The notes: generated by a model from the letters alone, not told the origin. Numbered from the stretch's first letter, positions 51,092 through 60,129 are shown. The stretch is DNA of 64,000 bases from Meiothermus sp. (GCF_026004075.1 NZ_BPIK01000001.1:784041-848040), one strand, 5' to 3'. Numbers and translations are program-made.

Positions 51092-51589
51092 TCAGGGGCA
51101 GTTGTCAATCACCGGAATACCGGGAAAGACCAGCCGGGCCGAGCTGCCGTTGGTGGCAAAAACGGTGAGCTCGAGGCGGGTGGCCCCAATCTGGCGGGGC
51201 TGGGGCACCGGGGTAACCACAATGCTCTGCGGCGCTACGCTCAAGGGGGCGGTACCCTGGCTCAAAACCCAGTTCACCGTAATGCGGTTGTTCTGATTGA
51301 GGTAGCCGCCGCTTTCGCGGTTCATGCTGAGGGTGTGGGTAGCCTGGCCGGTTGTTTCGCCTACCAGCCTGGAATCCCAGCGGGCAATCCGGGCAAAGTC
51401 GTTGTAGCGGAAGCTGTAGGTAAGAGTGGTGAGTTTGTTGTCGCAGATGTACGAGCGCCCGCTGGCATCGCGGTAGTTGCTCTCGTAGCGCAGGTCGGAG
51501 ATGAGTAGCGTGTCGGAGGGGTTGGTGCCGATGGGGATGCAGCCTACCAGCGCTGTTGCCAACATAGAAGCCAGGAACCATCTTTTCAT
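51092..51589 (-). CDS. Small lipoprotein of unknown function
   Basis: The ATG 51589 gives a 165-residue protein with a lipobox signal (WFLASMLATALVGC, Cys at about 17) and a beta-rich domain (TLTYSFRYNDFARIARWDS, TRLELTVFATNGSSARLVF) with two further cysteines (SYICDNK and IDNCP). I recognise no family. The open frame to 51664 would place the signal peptide inside the protein and is rejected. It is divergent from the EVE gene. Confidence 0.72.
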   Translation of the reverse strand: MKRWFLASMLATALVGCIPIGTNPSDTLLISDLRYESNYRDASGRSYICDNKLTTLTYSFRYNDFARIARWDSRLVGETTGQATHTLSMNRESGGYLNQNNRITVNWVLSQGTAPLSVAPQSIVVTPVPQPRQIGATRLELTVFATNGSSARLVFPGIPVIDNCP

Positions 51590-51704
51590 GATTGAATCTT
51601 GGCTCGAGTGCCCCAGACCCTCATAAGAACAACTTAAACCAGGGTTTAGTTTGGGGGCCTGCACAGCAAAATCTAAAGTCCGGCTAAAGTTAGACTATCC
51701 CAGT

Positions 51705-52163
51705 ATGAGCTACTGGCTGCTCAAATCCGAACCCGATGTATTTAGCATCGACGACCTGAAAAAGCAAAAAACCACCCTCTGGGACGGCGTGCGCAACTAC
51801 CAGGCGCGCAACTTCCTGAGGGCCATGGAGGTAGGAGATCTGGCTTTCTTCTATCACTCCAGCACCGAGCCGCCCGGTATCGTGGGGCTATGCCGGGTAC
51901 TGGAGACCCAAATTGCCGACCCCAGCCAGTTCGACCCCAAGTCGCCCTATTTGGACCCCAGGAGCTCTGTCGAAAATCCGCACTGGTGGACGGTGCGGGT
52001 GGGTTTCGTGGAAAAATTCAGACAACCGCTCACGCTGAATTTGCTACGTAAACACTTTAGCCCCGACGAGCTTATTTTGCTTCGCCGGGGCAACCGTTTA
52101 TCGGTTATGCCGGTGGCAGCCGAGGTCGCAGAGAAGATTATTGCGTTGAGAGCGTTCCGATGA
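51705..52163 (+). CDS. EVE-domain protein
   Basis: The 152-residue protein is a single EVE (PUA-like) domain: YWLLKSEPDVFSIDDL at the start, TLWDGVRNYQARNFLRAM, LAFFYHSSTEPPGIVGL and DPRWWTVRV-type (NPHWWTVRVGF). The domain fold binds modified bases and is shared with THYN1. ATG 51705 follows TAGACT by 8 nt. Its 3' end overlaps the convergent PilC-like gene by 26 bases. Confidence 0.92.
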   Translation: MSYWLLKSEPDVFSIDDLKKQKTTLWDGVRNYQARNFLRAMEVGDLAFFYHSSTEPPGIVGLCRVLETQIADPSQFDPKSPYLDPRSSVENPHWWTVRVGFVEKFRQPLTLNLLRKHFSPDELILLRRGNRLSVMPVAAEVAEKIIALRAFR

Positions 52164-53358
52164 TTTTGAAGAGCGGCAGGAACATCCCGGCCACAATCAC
52201 ACCCACGATAAAGCCCAGGAAGATAATCATGAGCGGCTCGATAGCGGCGGTGAGGGCGCTAACGGCTTCGTCTACCTCGCGCTCGTAGAAGTCCGCAATC
52301 TTTTGCAGCATAGTATCCAGGGCGCCGGTCTCTTCACCAATGGCAATCATCGAGCTGACCATGGGCGGGAAGACCTGCGGGTGGGCCTGGATGGTGGTGT
52401 AGACCGGCTCGCCAGCCTGAATGGCGACTTTGGTTCGCTCGAGGATATCTTCCACAATGGCGTTGCCTGCTGTGCCTTTGGTGATGTCGAGGGCCTCGAC
52501 GATGTTGACGCCGCTCGAGATCAACAGGCCAAAAGTGCGCGAAAAGCGGGCCAGGGCGCTTTTTTTCATCAGGTTGCCAAAAACCGGGAGCTTTAGCTTA
52601 ATCTGGTCGATCTGGTGCCGGCCTTTGTCGGTGCGGTAGTAGGCTCGGTAAGCAAAGTACAGCGCCACCGCCATCAAAGCGATAAAGATGGTGCTCTGGC
52701 GCAAAAAGTCGGAGATGCCCATTAGGGCTCGAGTCAGCAGCGGAAGCTCCGAGCCCAGCCCGGTTAGAATCTGGGCGAACTGGGGCACAATTCCGGTTAA
52801 GAGGAAGTAGGTTACCCCAATAGCAAACACGAATACGATGGCCGGGTAGGTCAGGGCCGAGCGAATTTTGCCAATCAGGGCCAGCTCGTTTTCCAGGAAG
52901 GTAGCCAGCCGATCCAGAATGGCGTCCAGCGTACCCGAGGTCTCCCCGGCCCGTACCAGGTTGATGTAGAGACGGCTAAAGAGCTTGTGTTTGCTCAGGG
53001 CCTCGCTGAAGTTGGCCCCCCCTTCCACCTCGGTACGAATTTCTTTAAGGATGCTTTGAAACTTCTTCTTTTCGGTTTGCCGCTCCAGAATAGCCAGGGC
53101 CTGCACAATCGGCAAGCCCGCGTTCAGCATGGTGGCAAGCTGGCGGCTGAAGATGGCCAAGTCCTTGAGGCCCGGCTGAGGCTCGAGGCCTGGAAGCTTA
53201 ATTTCGGCCTGCAAGCCTTTCCCCGGCTCCTTTATTTCGGCGATAAACAGCCCCTTTTCGCGCAAGTTGCGGGCCGCCGTGCGCATATCCTCAGCTTCGA
53301 TGACGGCAGTCACCAACCGCCCCTGTCTATCCCTGGCCTTATATTGATAGGTTGGCAT
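52138..53358 (-). CDS. pilC: Type IV pilus/type II secretion inner-membrane platform protein (PilC/GspF)
   Basis: With ATG 53358 the protein has 406 residues, the usual length for PilC. An N-terminal domain (YQYKARDRQGRLVTAVIEAE) is followed by two GspF repeats, each with a soluble bundle and membrane segments; the second shows FGLLISSGVNIVEALDI and AIEPLMIIFLGFIVGVIVAGMFLPLF. It anchors the pilus assembly machine and would work with the pilins at 12059-12828. TATACT lies 9 nt upstream of the ATG. Confidence 0.94.
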   Translation of the reverse strand: MPTYQYKARDRQGRLVTAVIEAEDMRTAARNLREKGLFIAEIKEPGKGLQAEIKLPGLEPQPGLKDLAIFSRQLATMLNAGLPIVQALAILERQTEKKKFQSILKEIRTEVEGGANFSEALSKHKLFSRLYINLVRAGETSGTLDAILDRLATFLENELALIGKIRSALTYPAIVFVFAIGVTYFLLTGIVPQFAQILTGLGSELPLLTRALMGISDFLRQSTIFIALMAVALYFAYRAYYRTDKGRHQIDQIKLKLPVFGNLMKKSALARFSRTFGLLISSGVNIVEALDITKGTAGNAIVEDILERTKVAIQAGEPVYTTIQAHPQVFPPMVSSMIAIGEETGALDTMLQKIADFYEREVDEAVSALTAAIEPLMIIFLGFIVGVIVAGMFLPLFKIIGTLSTQ

Positions 53359-53420
53359 ACTCACTCTAGTATAGCCTCGGGAACGAAGTGCGCTGGTGAA
53401 AACAGCACATCCCCCTATTT

Positions 53421-53945
53421 ATGGACACCCAGACCCTTAAAGCCCAGATTCTGGCCGTTTTGTTTGCTGCTGGCAGGCCGCTTGCCCTGGGCGACCTCAG
53501 TCCACTGGGCACGGAAGACGCGCTACTGCGGGCCATCGTGGCCCTCGAGCACGACCTGAGCGACGGCAAATCGGGGGTGCAACTCGAGCGGGTGGCGGGC
53601 GGCTGGCGGCTGGTGGTGCATCCCCTGCACCTGACGGCGGTCGAGCAGGTGTTGCGCCCCACCCCCCCACGCATTTCCAAGGCGGCCCTGGAGGTACTGG
53701 CCCTAATTGCCTATCAACAGCCCCTTACCAGAGCAGAGCTGGAAGCTTTGCGTGGCAAGAGCGTGGAAGGGGTGCTCGAGGGACTGATCGAGCGCCAACT
53801 GGTGCGGGTAGTAGGAGAGAAGGAAGCTGTGGGACGGCCCAAGCTATATGGAACCACCGACCGCTTCCTGGAAATGTTCGGCCTGGAAAGCCTAGCCGAC
53901 CTGCCCCCAGTAGGAGAAGGCCCGATTTTGCTGCTGCGCAGCTAA
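53421..53945 (+). CDS. scpB: Segregation and condensation protein B
   Basis: The 174-residue protein has the ScpB winged-helix pair: LKAQILAVLFAAGRPLALGDL, the central ISKAALEVLALIAYQQPLTRAEL and VEGVLEGLIERQLVRVVG, then GRPKLYGTTDRFLEMFGL. It forms the SMC-ScpAB condensin with ScpA and SMC, neither of which is in the window. ATG 53421 has no clear Shine-Dalgarno. Confidence 0.95.
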   Translation: MDTQTLKAQILAVLFAAGRPLALGDLSPLGTEDALLRAIVALEHDLSDGKSGVQLERVAGGWRLVVHPLHLTAVEQVLRPTPPRISKAALEVLALIAYQQPLTRAELEALRGKSVEGVLEGLIERQLVRVVGEKEAVGRPKLYGTTDRFLEMFGLESLADLPPVGEGPILLLRS

Positions 53946-54009
53946 GGTGCGTGCATGGCGCGAAACCAGGCTTCGTTATAATGCCGCAGGTAGGGGAGGG
54001 TTATTTGTT

Positions 54010-54744
54010 GTGACGCTTCGGGTTGATGTGATCCCTAAACCCCCGTATCCACAGCCGGTATTGGTCGTGGATGTTTTTTATGGCAGCGTTGTGGGTGCTT
54101 TGCTATCTTCTGGAGCCCGGGAAGTATGGGTTGCCAAGAGCGTGCGGGCAGCGCAAATTCTGGCTGAAGGGGGTGGCTTGCTTCTGGGCGAACAGGAGGG
54201 CTTTCCACCGGAGGGTTTTCATGCTGGAGTCTCGTTGCAAATCCTCCCAGGGCTTGGCGTGAAAGGAAAAACCTGTGTGCTGCTGGCCCCGCCGCTGGCC
54301 GAGTCGCTGGAGCAGGTTCCGCTCGAAAGCACGCTGGCCTACTTCCGCAATGCCAGAGCCGTTGTGGCCTACGCGGCCGAGCAAAACATCGGCACGGTAG
54401 TTGCGGCGACGCAGGCCAGGCTCGAGCCCAGCCTGGCCAATACCGTGGCGGCGGGTTTTATTGCCAAACGTTTACATCAATCGTTGGGTGGGGTGGGCGA
54501 CCTGCAGGGCGGTGGCCGAATGGCCATGGCGCTGCTCAAGTCTTTCCCAGACCCGCAAGAGTCGCTGGTGCAGTCCGATATGGGTGAGCTGCTTTACCGC
54601 GCAGGACGTAGCGAGGAACTGGCCTTGTCCAGCCTGGTTAGCGTGGAAGAGCTAACGCCTAAACTAAAGCAGGTTAAGCGGCTCGAGGCCAGGCAGTACG
54701 GCCTGACCAAAGATCGGTTCGGATTTTGTTTCCAGGCGAGGTAG
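54010..54744 (+). CDS. ComB-like protein, probably catalytically degenerate
   Basis: GTG 54010 lies 9 bases after GGGGAGGG and is preceded by TATAAT at 53977-53982. The 244-residue protein aligns along its length with the ComB protein at 60130-60870 (LRVDVIPKPPYPQPVLVVDV against [22 protein letters not shown], and LLGEQEGFPPEGFHAG against [16 protein letters not shown]). It lacks DVIRATTT, which here reads DVFYGSVV, and the STTNGTR phosphate-binding motif, which reads LLAPPLAES. It is thus probably no longer a phosphatase. The WecG/TagA gene follows 3 bases later. Confidence 0.78.
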   Translation: MTLRVDVIPKPPYPQPVLVVDVFYGSVVGALLSSGAREVWVAKSVRAAQILAEGGGLLLGEQEGFPPEGFHAGVSLQILPGLGVKGKTCVLLAPPLAESLEQVPLESTLAYFRNARAVVAYAAEQNIGTVVAATQARLEPSLANTVAAGFIAKRLHQSLGGVGDLQGGGRMAMALLKSFPDPQESLVQSDMGELLYRAGRSEELALSSLVSVEELTPKLKQVKRLEARQYGLTKDRFGFCFQAR

Positions 54745-54747
54745 GCG

Positions 54748-55500
54748 ATGCAGCGGGTCGAGATTTTGGGGACACCGGTTGATCTCGTCGACCTCGAGCA
54801 AACCCTGAACTGGATCGAAAGCCAGGTAGCCCACCCTGGTTCCCTGTGCGCCCAGATCGTCACCACCAACCCCGAGGCTGTAGTGCGGGCCCAGACCGAG
54901 CCGGCCCTCAGGCAAGCCCTTCGGGAGTGCGAACTGATCACAGCGGATGGGGTCGGTATCGTTTGGGCGGTGCAGCTTCTAACTGGACACCGCCTTCGTG
55001 ACCGGGTGCCTGGCTCGGAAATCCTGCCCGCTGCTTTTGGCCGCTTTGGTTCCGGCTTAAGGGTTTATTTTCTTGGTGCAGCGCCCGGCGTAGCTCTGCG
55101 CGCCGCCCAGAACGCCCAGGCCCGCTGGGGCATTCAGGTGTGTGGGGTGCAGGATGGCTACTTCACCAACGAGGAAGACGTGGTAGAGGCCATAAGACAG
55201 GCCCAGCCCGATCTCCTGGTGGTGGGCATGGGTGAGCGGCAGGACACTTTTATTCACCGCAACAAGGCCCGATTGGGTGCCAAGGTCGCTATTGGCGTGG
55301 GCGGTATGATTGATGTTTTGGCCGGAGAGGTCAAGCGGGTGCCGGTCTGGGCGCAAAAGCTCAAGATTGAGTGGCTGGTACGCATTGCGCTTGACCGTCG
55401 GCGCTGGGGCCGATTCCCAAGGTTGCTCCACTTTGTGCGCCTGGTGTTGCGAGAAAAGCTACGCCATCTGTGGCCTAAGGGCACACATCGCGGCATCTGA
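54748..55500 (+). CDS. WecG/TagA/CpsF-family glycosyltransferase
   Basis: The 250-residue protein is a family 26 glycosyltransferase. Typical features are TTNPEAVVRAQTEPALR, the motif ITADGVGIVWA with the catalytic aspartate, DRVPGSEILPA, LRVYFLGAAPGVA and LLVVGMGERQDTFIHRNK. Members transfer N-acetylmannosamine or similar sugars to undecaprenyl-linked GlcNAc. It follows the ComB-like gene by 3 bases. It may add to envelope glycans separate from the first cluster. Confidence 0.93.
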   Translation: MQRVEILGTPVDLVDLEQTLNWIESQVAHPGSLCAQIVTTNPEAVVRAQTEPALRQALRECELITADGVGIVWAVQLLTGHRLRDRVPGSEILPAAFGRFGSGLRVYFLGAAPGVALRAAQNAQARWGIQVCGVQDGYFTNEEDVVEAIRQAQPDLLVVGMGERQDTFIHRNKARLGAKVAIGVGGMIDVLAGEVKRVPVWAQKLKIEWLVRIALDRRRWGRFPRLLHFVRLVLREKLRHLWPKGTHRGI

Positions 55501-55718
55501 GCTACCATACCCAAAATGTTGCACTGGGTATCTGCTGGAACCGCGATTGGACACACCCCTTGCCGAACCCAGCCACCAAGTAAAAGCTGGGGGCTTGTTA
55601 TGCGTACTCTGGCAGCACAGATCGCTTTTGAAAGCCTAAACCGCACTGCCGGAATGCACTTCTACGCTTTGTGAGCGGAACCGGTACTAAACCCACCGGA
55701 AATTTCCTGTAGATTCCC

Positions 55719-56636
55719 CTATAAATTCTCGGGGAAGAGTTGTATAGGGGTGCGACTTACGATACTGTCCAGCACCTTTTGTAAGGCAGCCCGCCTGACT
55801 GTCTGGTCGAGCTCACCCTTAACTTGGTCAAAGGTTTGGAAACCGGCAGCTTCGATGCGATTGAGCAAAATGACATGATATCCAAACTCGGTTTTGACAG
55901 GTGTTTTAGAGCTTTCGCCTGGTTTTAGCGTCATTAAGGCTTGCTCGAAGGGGGCCACATAGGTGCCTCTGGGTTCACAGCCGAGATCGCCACCTTCGTC
56001 TTTGCTACCGGGATCCTGTGAAAGCTCTTTGGCCAGATCGGCGAACTTTTCGCCCTTGCCCAGCCGGACGATTACCTGACTGGCTTCCTGGGCCGTGCCT
56101 ACCAGAATATGGGAGGAGCAGTACCGCGTGGGTACTGCAAACTGCTGTTTGGAGACCAGATAAAGCATCCGTAGGGCTGGCTCACTGATTTGTAGTTGTT
56201 GGAGGAGATGCTCGAGGTAGGCATTGTAGGTCAGCGCCTCGTACACCAACCCACGATAAGCCTCGAGGCTAGGTATGCCAGCTTCCTTGAGGGCTCGGAC
56301 AAGCTCTTCTTCGCTTTCAAAATCGGCTTTTATCTCTTCGATGGCTGCTTCTACCGCTTCCTTGGAGGCGGCAAAGCCCGCCGCTTCTGCTCCAAGAACA
56401 ATGGCCTGGTCGTGAGCCATACGTTCTAGGAACCGTGGTTTGAGTACGGCTAAGGCTTCTTCGCTGTAAGCCTGACCGCGTTGCCGCTCAGCATCGCGCA
56501 CAAATAGGCCAAACTGCAGATCGAACTGGCTTTTGGTAATGGTGATGCTGGCGACAGTTGCGACCACTGGGTCAGACTGGGCCATCACCAGTGACCATAG
56601 AGCCGTAATCAGGAAAATTGCGAGCTTCAGATTCAT
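55719..56636 (-). CDS. Secreted parvulin-type peptidyl-prolyl isomerase (SurA/PrsA-like)
   Basis: ATG 56636 has a Shine-Dalgarno (AGAGGTG) and gives a 305-residue protein with a signal peptide (LAIFLITALWSLVMAQ), a SurA-like N-terminal helical domain and a C-terminal parvulin domain with SSHILVGTAQEA, FADLAKELSQDPGSKDEGGDLG and TEFGYHVILL. It should help fold secreted or outer-membrane proteins. The frame to 56732 adds nothing useful. A promoter is seen at 56687-56715. Confidence 0.92.
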   Translation of the reverse strand: MNLKLAIFLITALWSLVMAQSDPVVATVASITITKSQFDLQFGLFVRDAERQRGQAYSEEALAVLKPRFLERMAHDQAIVLGAEAAGFAASKEAVEAAIEEIKADFESEEELVRALKEAGIPSLEAYRGLVYEALTYNAYLEHLLQQLQISEPALRMLYLVSKQQFAVPTRYCSSHILVGTAQEASQVIVRLGKGEKFADLAKELSQDPGSKDEGGDLGCEPRGTYVAPFEQALMTLKPGESSKTPVKTEFGYHVILLNRIEAAGFQTFDQVKGELDQTVRRAALQKVLDSIVSRTPIQLFPENL

Positions 56637-56686
56637 TGATTCACCTCTGCAGCTTACGCCCAGCAGCGGCCGCAAAACTGCTTGTG

Positions 56687-56715
56687 AAGCTATGCTAACA
56701 CGATTACGACTGCAA
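56687..56715 (-). promoter_or_regulatory. Promoter of the parvulin gene
   Basis: On the minus strand TTGCAG (complement of 56710-56715) and TAGCTT (complement of 56687-56692) are 17 bases apart, 50 bases from the start codon. The rest of the 297-base gap to the oxidoreductase gene holds nothing else I can name. Confidence 0.5.
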
Positions 56716-56933
56716 AAACACACCACCTCCACTCGCTCGAGCGTGGGCGGTCGCTTGTCCAGGCAGAGCAGTCATGGTCTTCATGGTGCAGCCTGGCCAT
56801 GCCCTGACCGATTGGCCTTCCTCCCAAAGTGGCCCAGCACAGGATAAAATCGGCAGGTGTGCAAGAACCGCATAGTATCCAGTGCAAATACCCATAAGCC
56901 TGCTAGCTGTTTGACCGGGTGCGAGGCCATTAG

Positions 56934-58247
56934 ATGAGCAAAGTGATCATCGTCGGCGGAGGGCTTTCGGGGTTAGCCGCGGCCTATTGGGCCTCCGAAG
57001 CCGGTCTGGAGGTTTATTTGGTCGAGGCCGCCCACAACCTGGGGGGGTGCCATCGAACAGTAACGCTAGAGGGACGATTTTTTGATCTGGGCGATGAGTA
57101 TTTTGATGCGCAGCCCAGCACCCTGCTTGAACTTTGTTCCCAGGTGGGCTTGGAGCCACAACCCTTCCCTAAGCTCCAGCGGGTAGTGCGGCTACGAGGG
57201 CAGGACTGGGTCTTGCCTTCTGGCTTCAACCCAGTGACGGGATATGGCCTGCATCAGTTGGCGACTCTGCCCTTTGGCCCTGGGGTCAAGTGGCGGCTGG
57301 CCGCGGAGCGCTTTGTACCCGCAGCCACGGTCAAGGACGAGTCGCTGGACGCCTTTGTTCGCCGGAGACTGGGCCCGGAAATTTGGGAGGTGCTGGAGCC
57401 TTTTCTAAGTGCGATACTGGGCGGCCCGGCGGAGGAGGCCGCAACCCCAGAAGCTTTCGCTGCCCTGCTCGAGCTCGAGCGTCAGGGGGGCCTTATGGTC
57501 GCCAGCCGTCGGCTCAAGACAGAGGGCCGCTGGTCCCTGGCTGGCGGCATGGGTAGCCTGGTTCAGGCTCTGGGTACCCACCTATTGTCCAAGGCGCGGA
57601 TTTTTACCGGGCAGGAGGCCCTGGCTATAACCCGCGATAAGGGGCGGTGGCAGGTGCACACACCTGGGGGTAGGCTCGAGGCAGAAGCAGTGGTGCTCGC
57701 GCTTCCAGCGCCACGCGCGGCCAGGGTATTTAGGCCCTCGGCTCCGCAGATGACCGCTTTGCTCAACCAGTTCCCCTACCGCCACAGTGCGAAGGCTTTC
57801 CTGCTTTTCCGCCACACCGGGCCTGAGGCCGGGCCGGTAGAGTATTACTGGGCTAAGACAGAAAGCTATGTCGGTTCGTCCCTCCGGCTGTCCCAGCTTG
57901 AGCCGGAGCTGACCCTGGCGCTTGTTCAGTTTATCGGAGATGTGGCTCACACTGCCGATGCCGAGCTTTCCCGCCTAGCCCAGCAGGATCTTTCCAGATA
58001 CCTGCAAACCCAGGTTCGCCCGTTGGCTGCCTGGGTTTTTCGCCAGCCCTATTCCAGGCCACAGTTCACGCCGGGCCACACCCGTCGGCTCGAGGCCCTC
58101 GAGCAAGCCCTGGTGCATGCACCGGGTCTTTTCCTTACTGGTAGCTACCTGGCTGGCCCTGGCCTGGCCCGTCAGATTGCATACAGTCACAAGATCACCC
58201 AGCACCTGCTCAACTTCCTGGCCCTCTCTGCACTTCAGGCCGACTGA
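56934..58247 (+). CDS. FAD-dependent amine-oxidase-type protein (protoporphyrinogen-oxidase-like)
   Basis: The 437-residue protein begins KVIIVGGGLSGLAAAYWASE, a dinucleotide fold, then VYLVEAAHNLGG-type glycine-rich FAD contacts, WSLAGGMGSLVQALGTHL and a C-terminal LFLTGSYLAGPGLARQI. This is the arrangement of HemY-like protoporphyrinogen oxidases and related flavin amine oxidases and carotenoid desaturases. Heme or carotenoid synthesis is therefore likely, with HemY the first guess. The ATG follows GAGGCCATTAG. Confidence 0.8.
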   Translation: MSKVIIVGGGLSGLAAAYWASEAGLEVYLVEAAHNLGGCHRTVTLEGRFFDLGDEYFDAQPSTLLELCSQVGLEPQPFPKLQRVVRLRGQDWVLPSGFNPVTGYGLHQLATLPFGPGVKWRLAAERFVPAATVKDESLDAFVRRRLGPEIWEVLEPFLSAILGGPAEEAATPEAFAALLELERQGGLMVASRRLKTEGRWSLAGGMGSLVQALGTHLLSKARIFTGQEALAITRDKGRWQVHTPGGRLEAEAVVLALPAPRAARVFRPSAPQMTALLNQFPYRHSAKAFLLFRHTGPEAGPVEYYWAKTESYVGSSLRLSQLEPELTLALVQFIGDVAHTADAELSRLAQQDLSRYLQTQVRPLAAWVFRQPYSRPQFTPGHTRRLEALEQALVHAPGLFLTGSYLAGPGLARQIAYSHKITQHLLNFLALSALQAD

Positions 58248-58489
58248 TGCTGGATTCAAAAAAACTATCATCAGACCCAAAGCCCCAAGAGAGTGTCTTT
58301 TTGAACCCTACGGCTGCTGAGCTTGTCGGAGCAGAGCACACCCCCACGCCCTTGGCGAAGGAAGCGCCTTCTTTCCAGGGTGCGCTGCTGTCCCGCTATA
58401 CAGATAATTTTGGCCGAACAGCCTCGACAATGTGCCTTACCAACTAACCGAATCTGGTATGGGGACTTAAGGGTTTTCTGGGGAATGCT

Positions 58490-59149
58490 CTAGGCCAAGC
58501 GTATCTCGGGAAGGCCTCGCGCTAGATGCTCGTCGTGGGTTGCGATGATTACCGCAGTGCCCAGGTCTTTAGCCAAACTTAGCAGAAGTTCCCAAACCCG
58601 CTCAGCATTGCGCCGATCCAGGCTGCCGGTAGGCTCGTCGGCCAACAGTAGCTTGGGCCGGTTGTAGAGGGCTCGAGCTACCGCGATCCGCTGCCGCTCA
58701 CCGCCGGAAAGGGCTTTGGGGAACAGGTTGGCGCGGCCTTGCAGCCCGATGCGATGCAGCAGCTCCTGACCCCAGGCGGTATCTATTTCACCTGCCAGAT
58801 ACCCCGGAACCAGGATGTTCTCAAGGGCAGTAAGCTCTGCTTGTAAATAGTGATGTTGAAAAACCAGGCCAGTGAAGCGCAACCGCCGCTGGGCCAGGGT
58901 TTCCTCGCCCTGCCCCCGAATGCTTTGTCCTTGCCACCGGATGTCGCCTTGCTGGAGGTTGAGCAGCCCTGCCAGCAGGTGTAAAAGGGTGGTTTTGCCA
59001 CTACCCGAGGGGCCCAGAATGACCCGAGCCTCACCCGCGCAGAGCGAGAAGCTGAGGTCTTGGAATAGCCTCACTTCGTCGTAGGCAAAGCCCAGATTTG
59101 TGACTTCCAGAACTGGTGTGTTATCTACTATTGGCAAAGCGTTACGCAC
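58490..59149 (-). CDS. LolD-type ABC transporter ATP-binding protein
   Basis: The 219-residue protein has Walker A LGPSGSGKTTLLHLLAG, the Q-loop TGLVFQHHYLQAELTALEN, signature ALSGGERQRIAVARAL, Walker [16 protein letters not shown] and ATHDEHLARG. It belongs to the LolD/MacB ATPase family. No permease is adjacent; the 241-base gap downstream to the oxidoreductase gene shows no intact gene. GTG 59149 lies 8 nt after TACACT, a likely leaderless start. Confidence 0.9.
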   Translation of the reverse strand: MRNALPIVDNTPVLEVTNLGFAYDEVRLFQDLSFSLCAGEARVILGPSGSGKTTLLHLLAGLLNLQQGDIRWQGQSIRGQGEETLAQRRLRFTGLVFQHHYLQAELTALENILVPGYLAGEIDTAWGQELLHRIGLQGRANLFPKALSGGERQRIAVARALYNRPKLLLADEPTGSLDRRNAERVWELLLSLAKDLGTAVIIATHDEHLARGLPEIRLA

Positions 59150-59154
59150 CCTTG

Positions 59155-59163
59155 TAGAGTGTA
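59155..59163. promoter_or_regulatory. Overlapping divergent -10 boxes of the ABC ATPase and Crp/Fnr genes
   Basis: The plus-strand box TAGAGT (59155-59160) is 7 nt before ATG 59168, and the minus-strand box TACACT (complement of 59158-59163) is 8 nt before GTG 59149. They overlap by three bases, so both cannot be open at once. Confidence 0.55.
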
Positions 59164-59167
59164 CTTG

Positions 59168-59845
59168 ATGTTGGCTGACACACAGGTACTTGCCAAGACC
59201 CCGCTATTCCAAGGGGTGCCTCCGCAGGCCCTCGAGGTGGCCCGGGAGGCATTTGTTACCCGCAACTATCCTGCGGGCAAATTGATATTCGAAGCAGGAG
59301 ATATGGGGGCTGCACTCTATATTGTGCAAAGCGGCCAGGTTCGCATTTACCGTACCTACCTGGATGGCCGGGAGCGGATGTTCGCTTACCTGGGCCCTGG
59401 GGAGGTATTCGGCGAGATGAGCCTGCTGGACGATCAGCCCCGCAGCGCCTCAGCCGAGACCACGGTAGACTCCGTTCTCTTGGTTCTGTATCAGGACGCT
59501 TACTGGAGCCTGGTGCGCAAATGGCCGGAAATCCTGCACAACCTGGCCACTATTCTGGCCCGCCGCTTGCGTGAGGCCGACCTCGAGCTCGAGGTGCTCT
59601 CCTTCGAGGAAGCCCGGGGCCGGGTGGCCTACGCCCTGACCAAGCTCCGCAAGCAGCGCTACGGCGATGGGCTCAGGATGAAACTAACCCACCAGGAGCT
59701 GGCCCAGCTTTCTGGAACCAGCCGCGAGACGGTAACCCGTGTTCTGCACGCTTTGCGCGAAGAAGAGCTGGTTAAGGTGGGGTCGGGTTACGTGGAAATT
59801 CTCGATCCGGCGGGGCTGGAAGAAGTTTTGTTCGGTTTGCGCTAA
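59168..59845 (+). CDS. Crp/Fnr-family transcription regulator
   Basis: The 225-residue protein has a cyclic-nucleotide-binding beta-roll (KLIFEAGDMGAALYIVQSGQV then PGEVFGEMSLLDDQPRSASAE, with the R and S that contact cAMP in Crp kept), a long helix and a winged-helix domain with LTHQELAQLSGTSRETVTRVL. In related Thermus species such proteins control stress and stationary-phase genes; here the ligand cannot be told. ATG 59168 lies 7 nt after TAGAGT, so the transcript is leaderless; GTG 59159 would overlap the box. Confidence 0.93.
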   Translation: MLADTQVLAKTPLFQGVPPQALEVAREAFVTRNYPAGKLIFEAGDMGAALYIVQSGQVRIYRTYLDGRERMFAYLGPGEVFGEMSLLDDQPRSASAETTVDSVLLVLYQDAYWSLVRKWPEILHNLATILARRLREADLELEVLSFEEARGRVAYALTKLRKQRYGDGLRMKLTHQELAQLSGTSRETVTRVLHALREEELVKVGSGYVEILDPAGLEEVLFGLR

Positions 59846-60129
59846 GCAGACCGTGTCGCCAAAACCAGGTTCCCCCCATTGCCCACCGATGTTGCGAATG
59901 GCACCGGTGGCTGGCCTATTTGCATGTTTTGGCGCGAGATTTTTGAACCGCAACCCTCGAGGTCACTTTCATAACGGCGGGGTTATCCTTTATGATTCCC
60001 TTCGTCCTCATTTATGTCTCAGCCTGCGGCCACTCGATTTCAAAAAAAACACGACTTAACAATAGGGTGCTATTTCGCTCATGAGGTGGGCCTGACCGGG
60101 CGTGAAGGTGTTTTTCAGAGGAAAAAGCT

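Noticed and set aside
55501-55718. A 218-base gap after the WecG/TagA gene, considered as a tRNA or small RNA
   Set aside because: No cloverleaf, no T-loop consensus and no hairpin with a T-run were found.
58247-58447. A 66-codon open frame after the oxidoreductase gene
   Set aside because: It begins within the overlap with the upstream stop, has no family resemblance and ends in an intergenic stretch with no codon bias. I see nothing else in this gap.
59846-60129. A 284-base gap before comB, scanned for a small gene, RNA or Crp/Fnr site
   Set aside because: It holds only short open frames of biased composition, an A-run and no clear TGTGA-type dyad; I see nothing supportable apart from the comB ribosome site.
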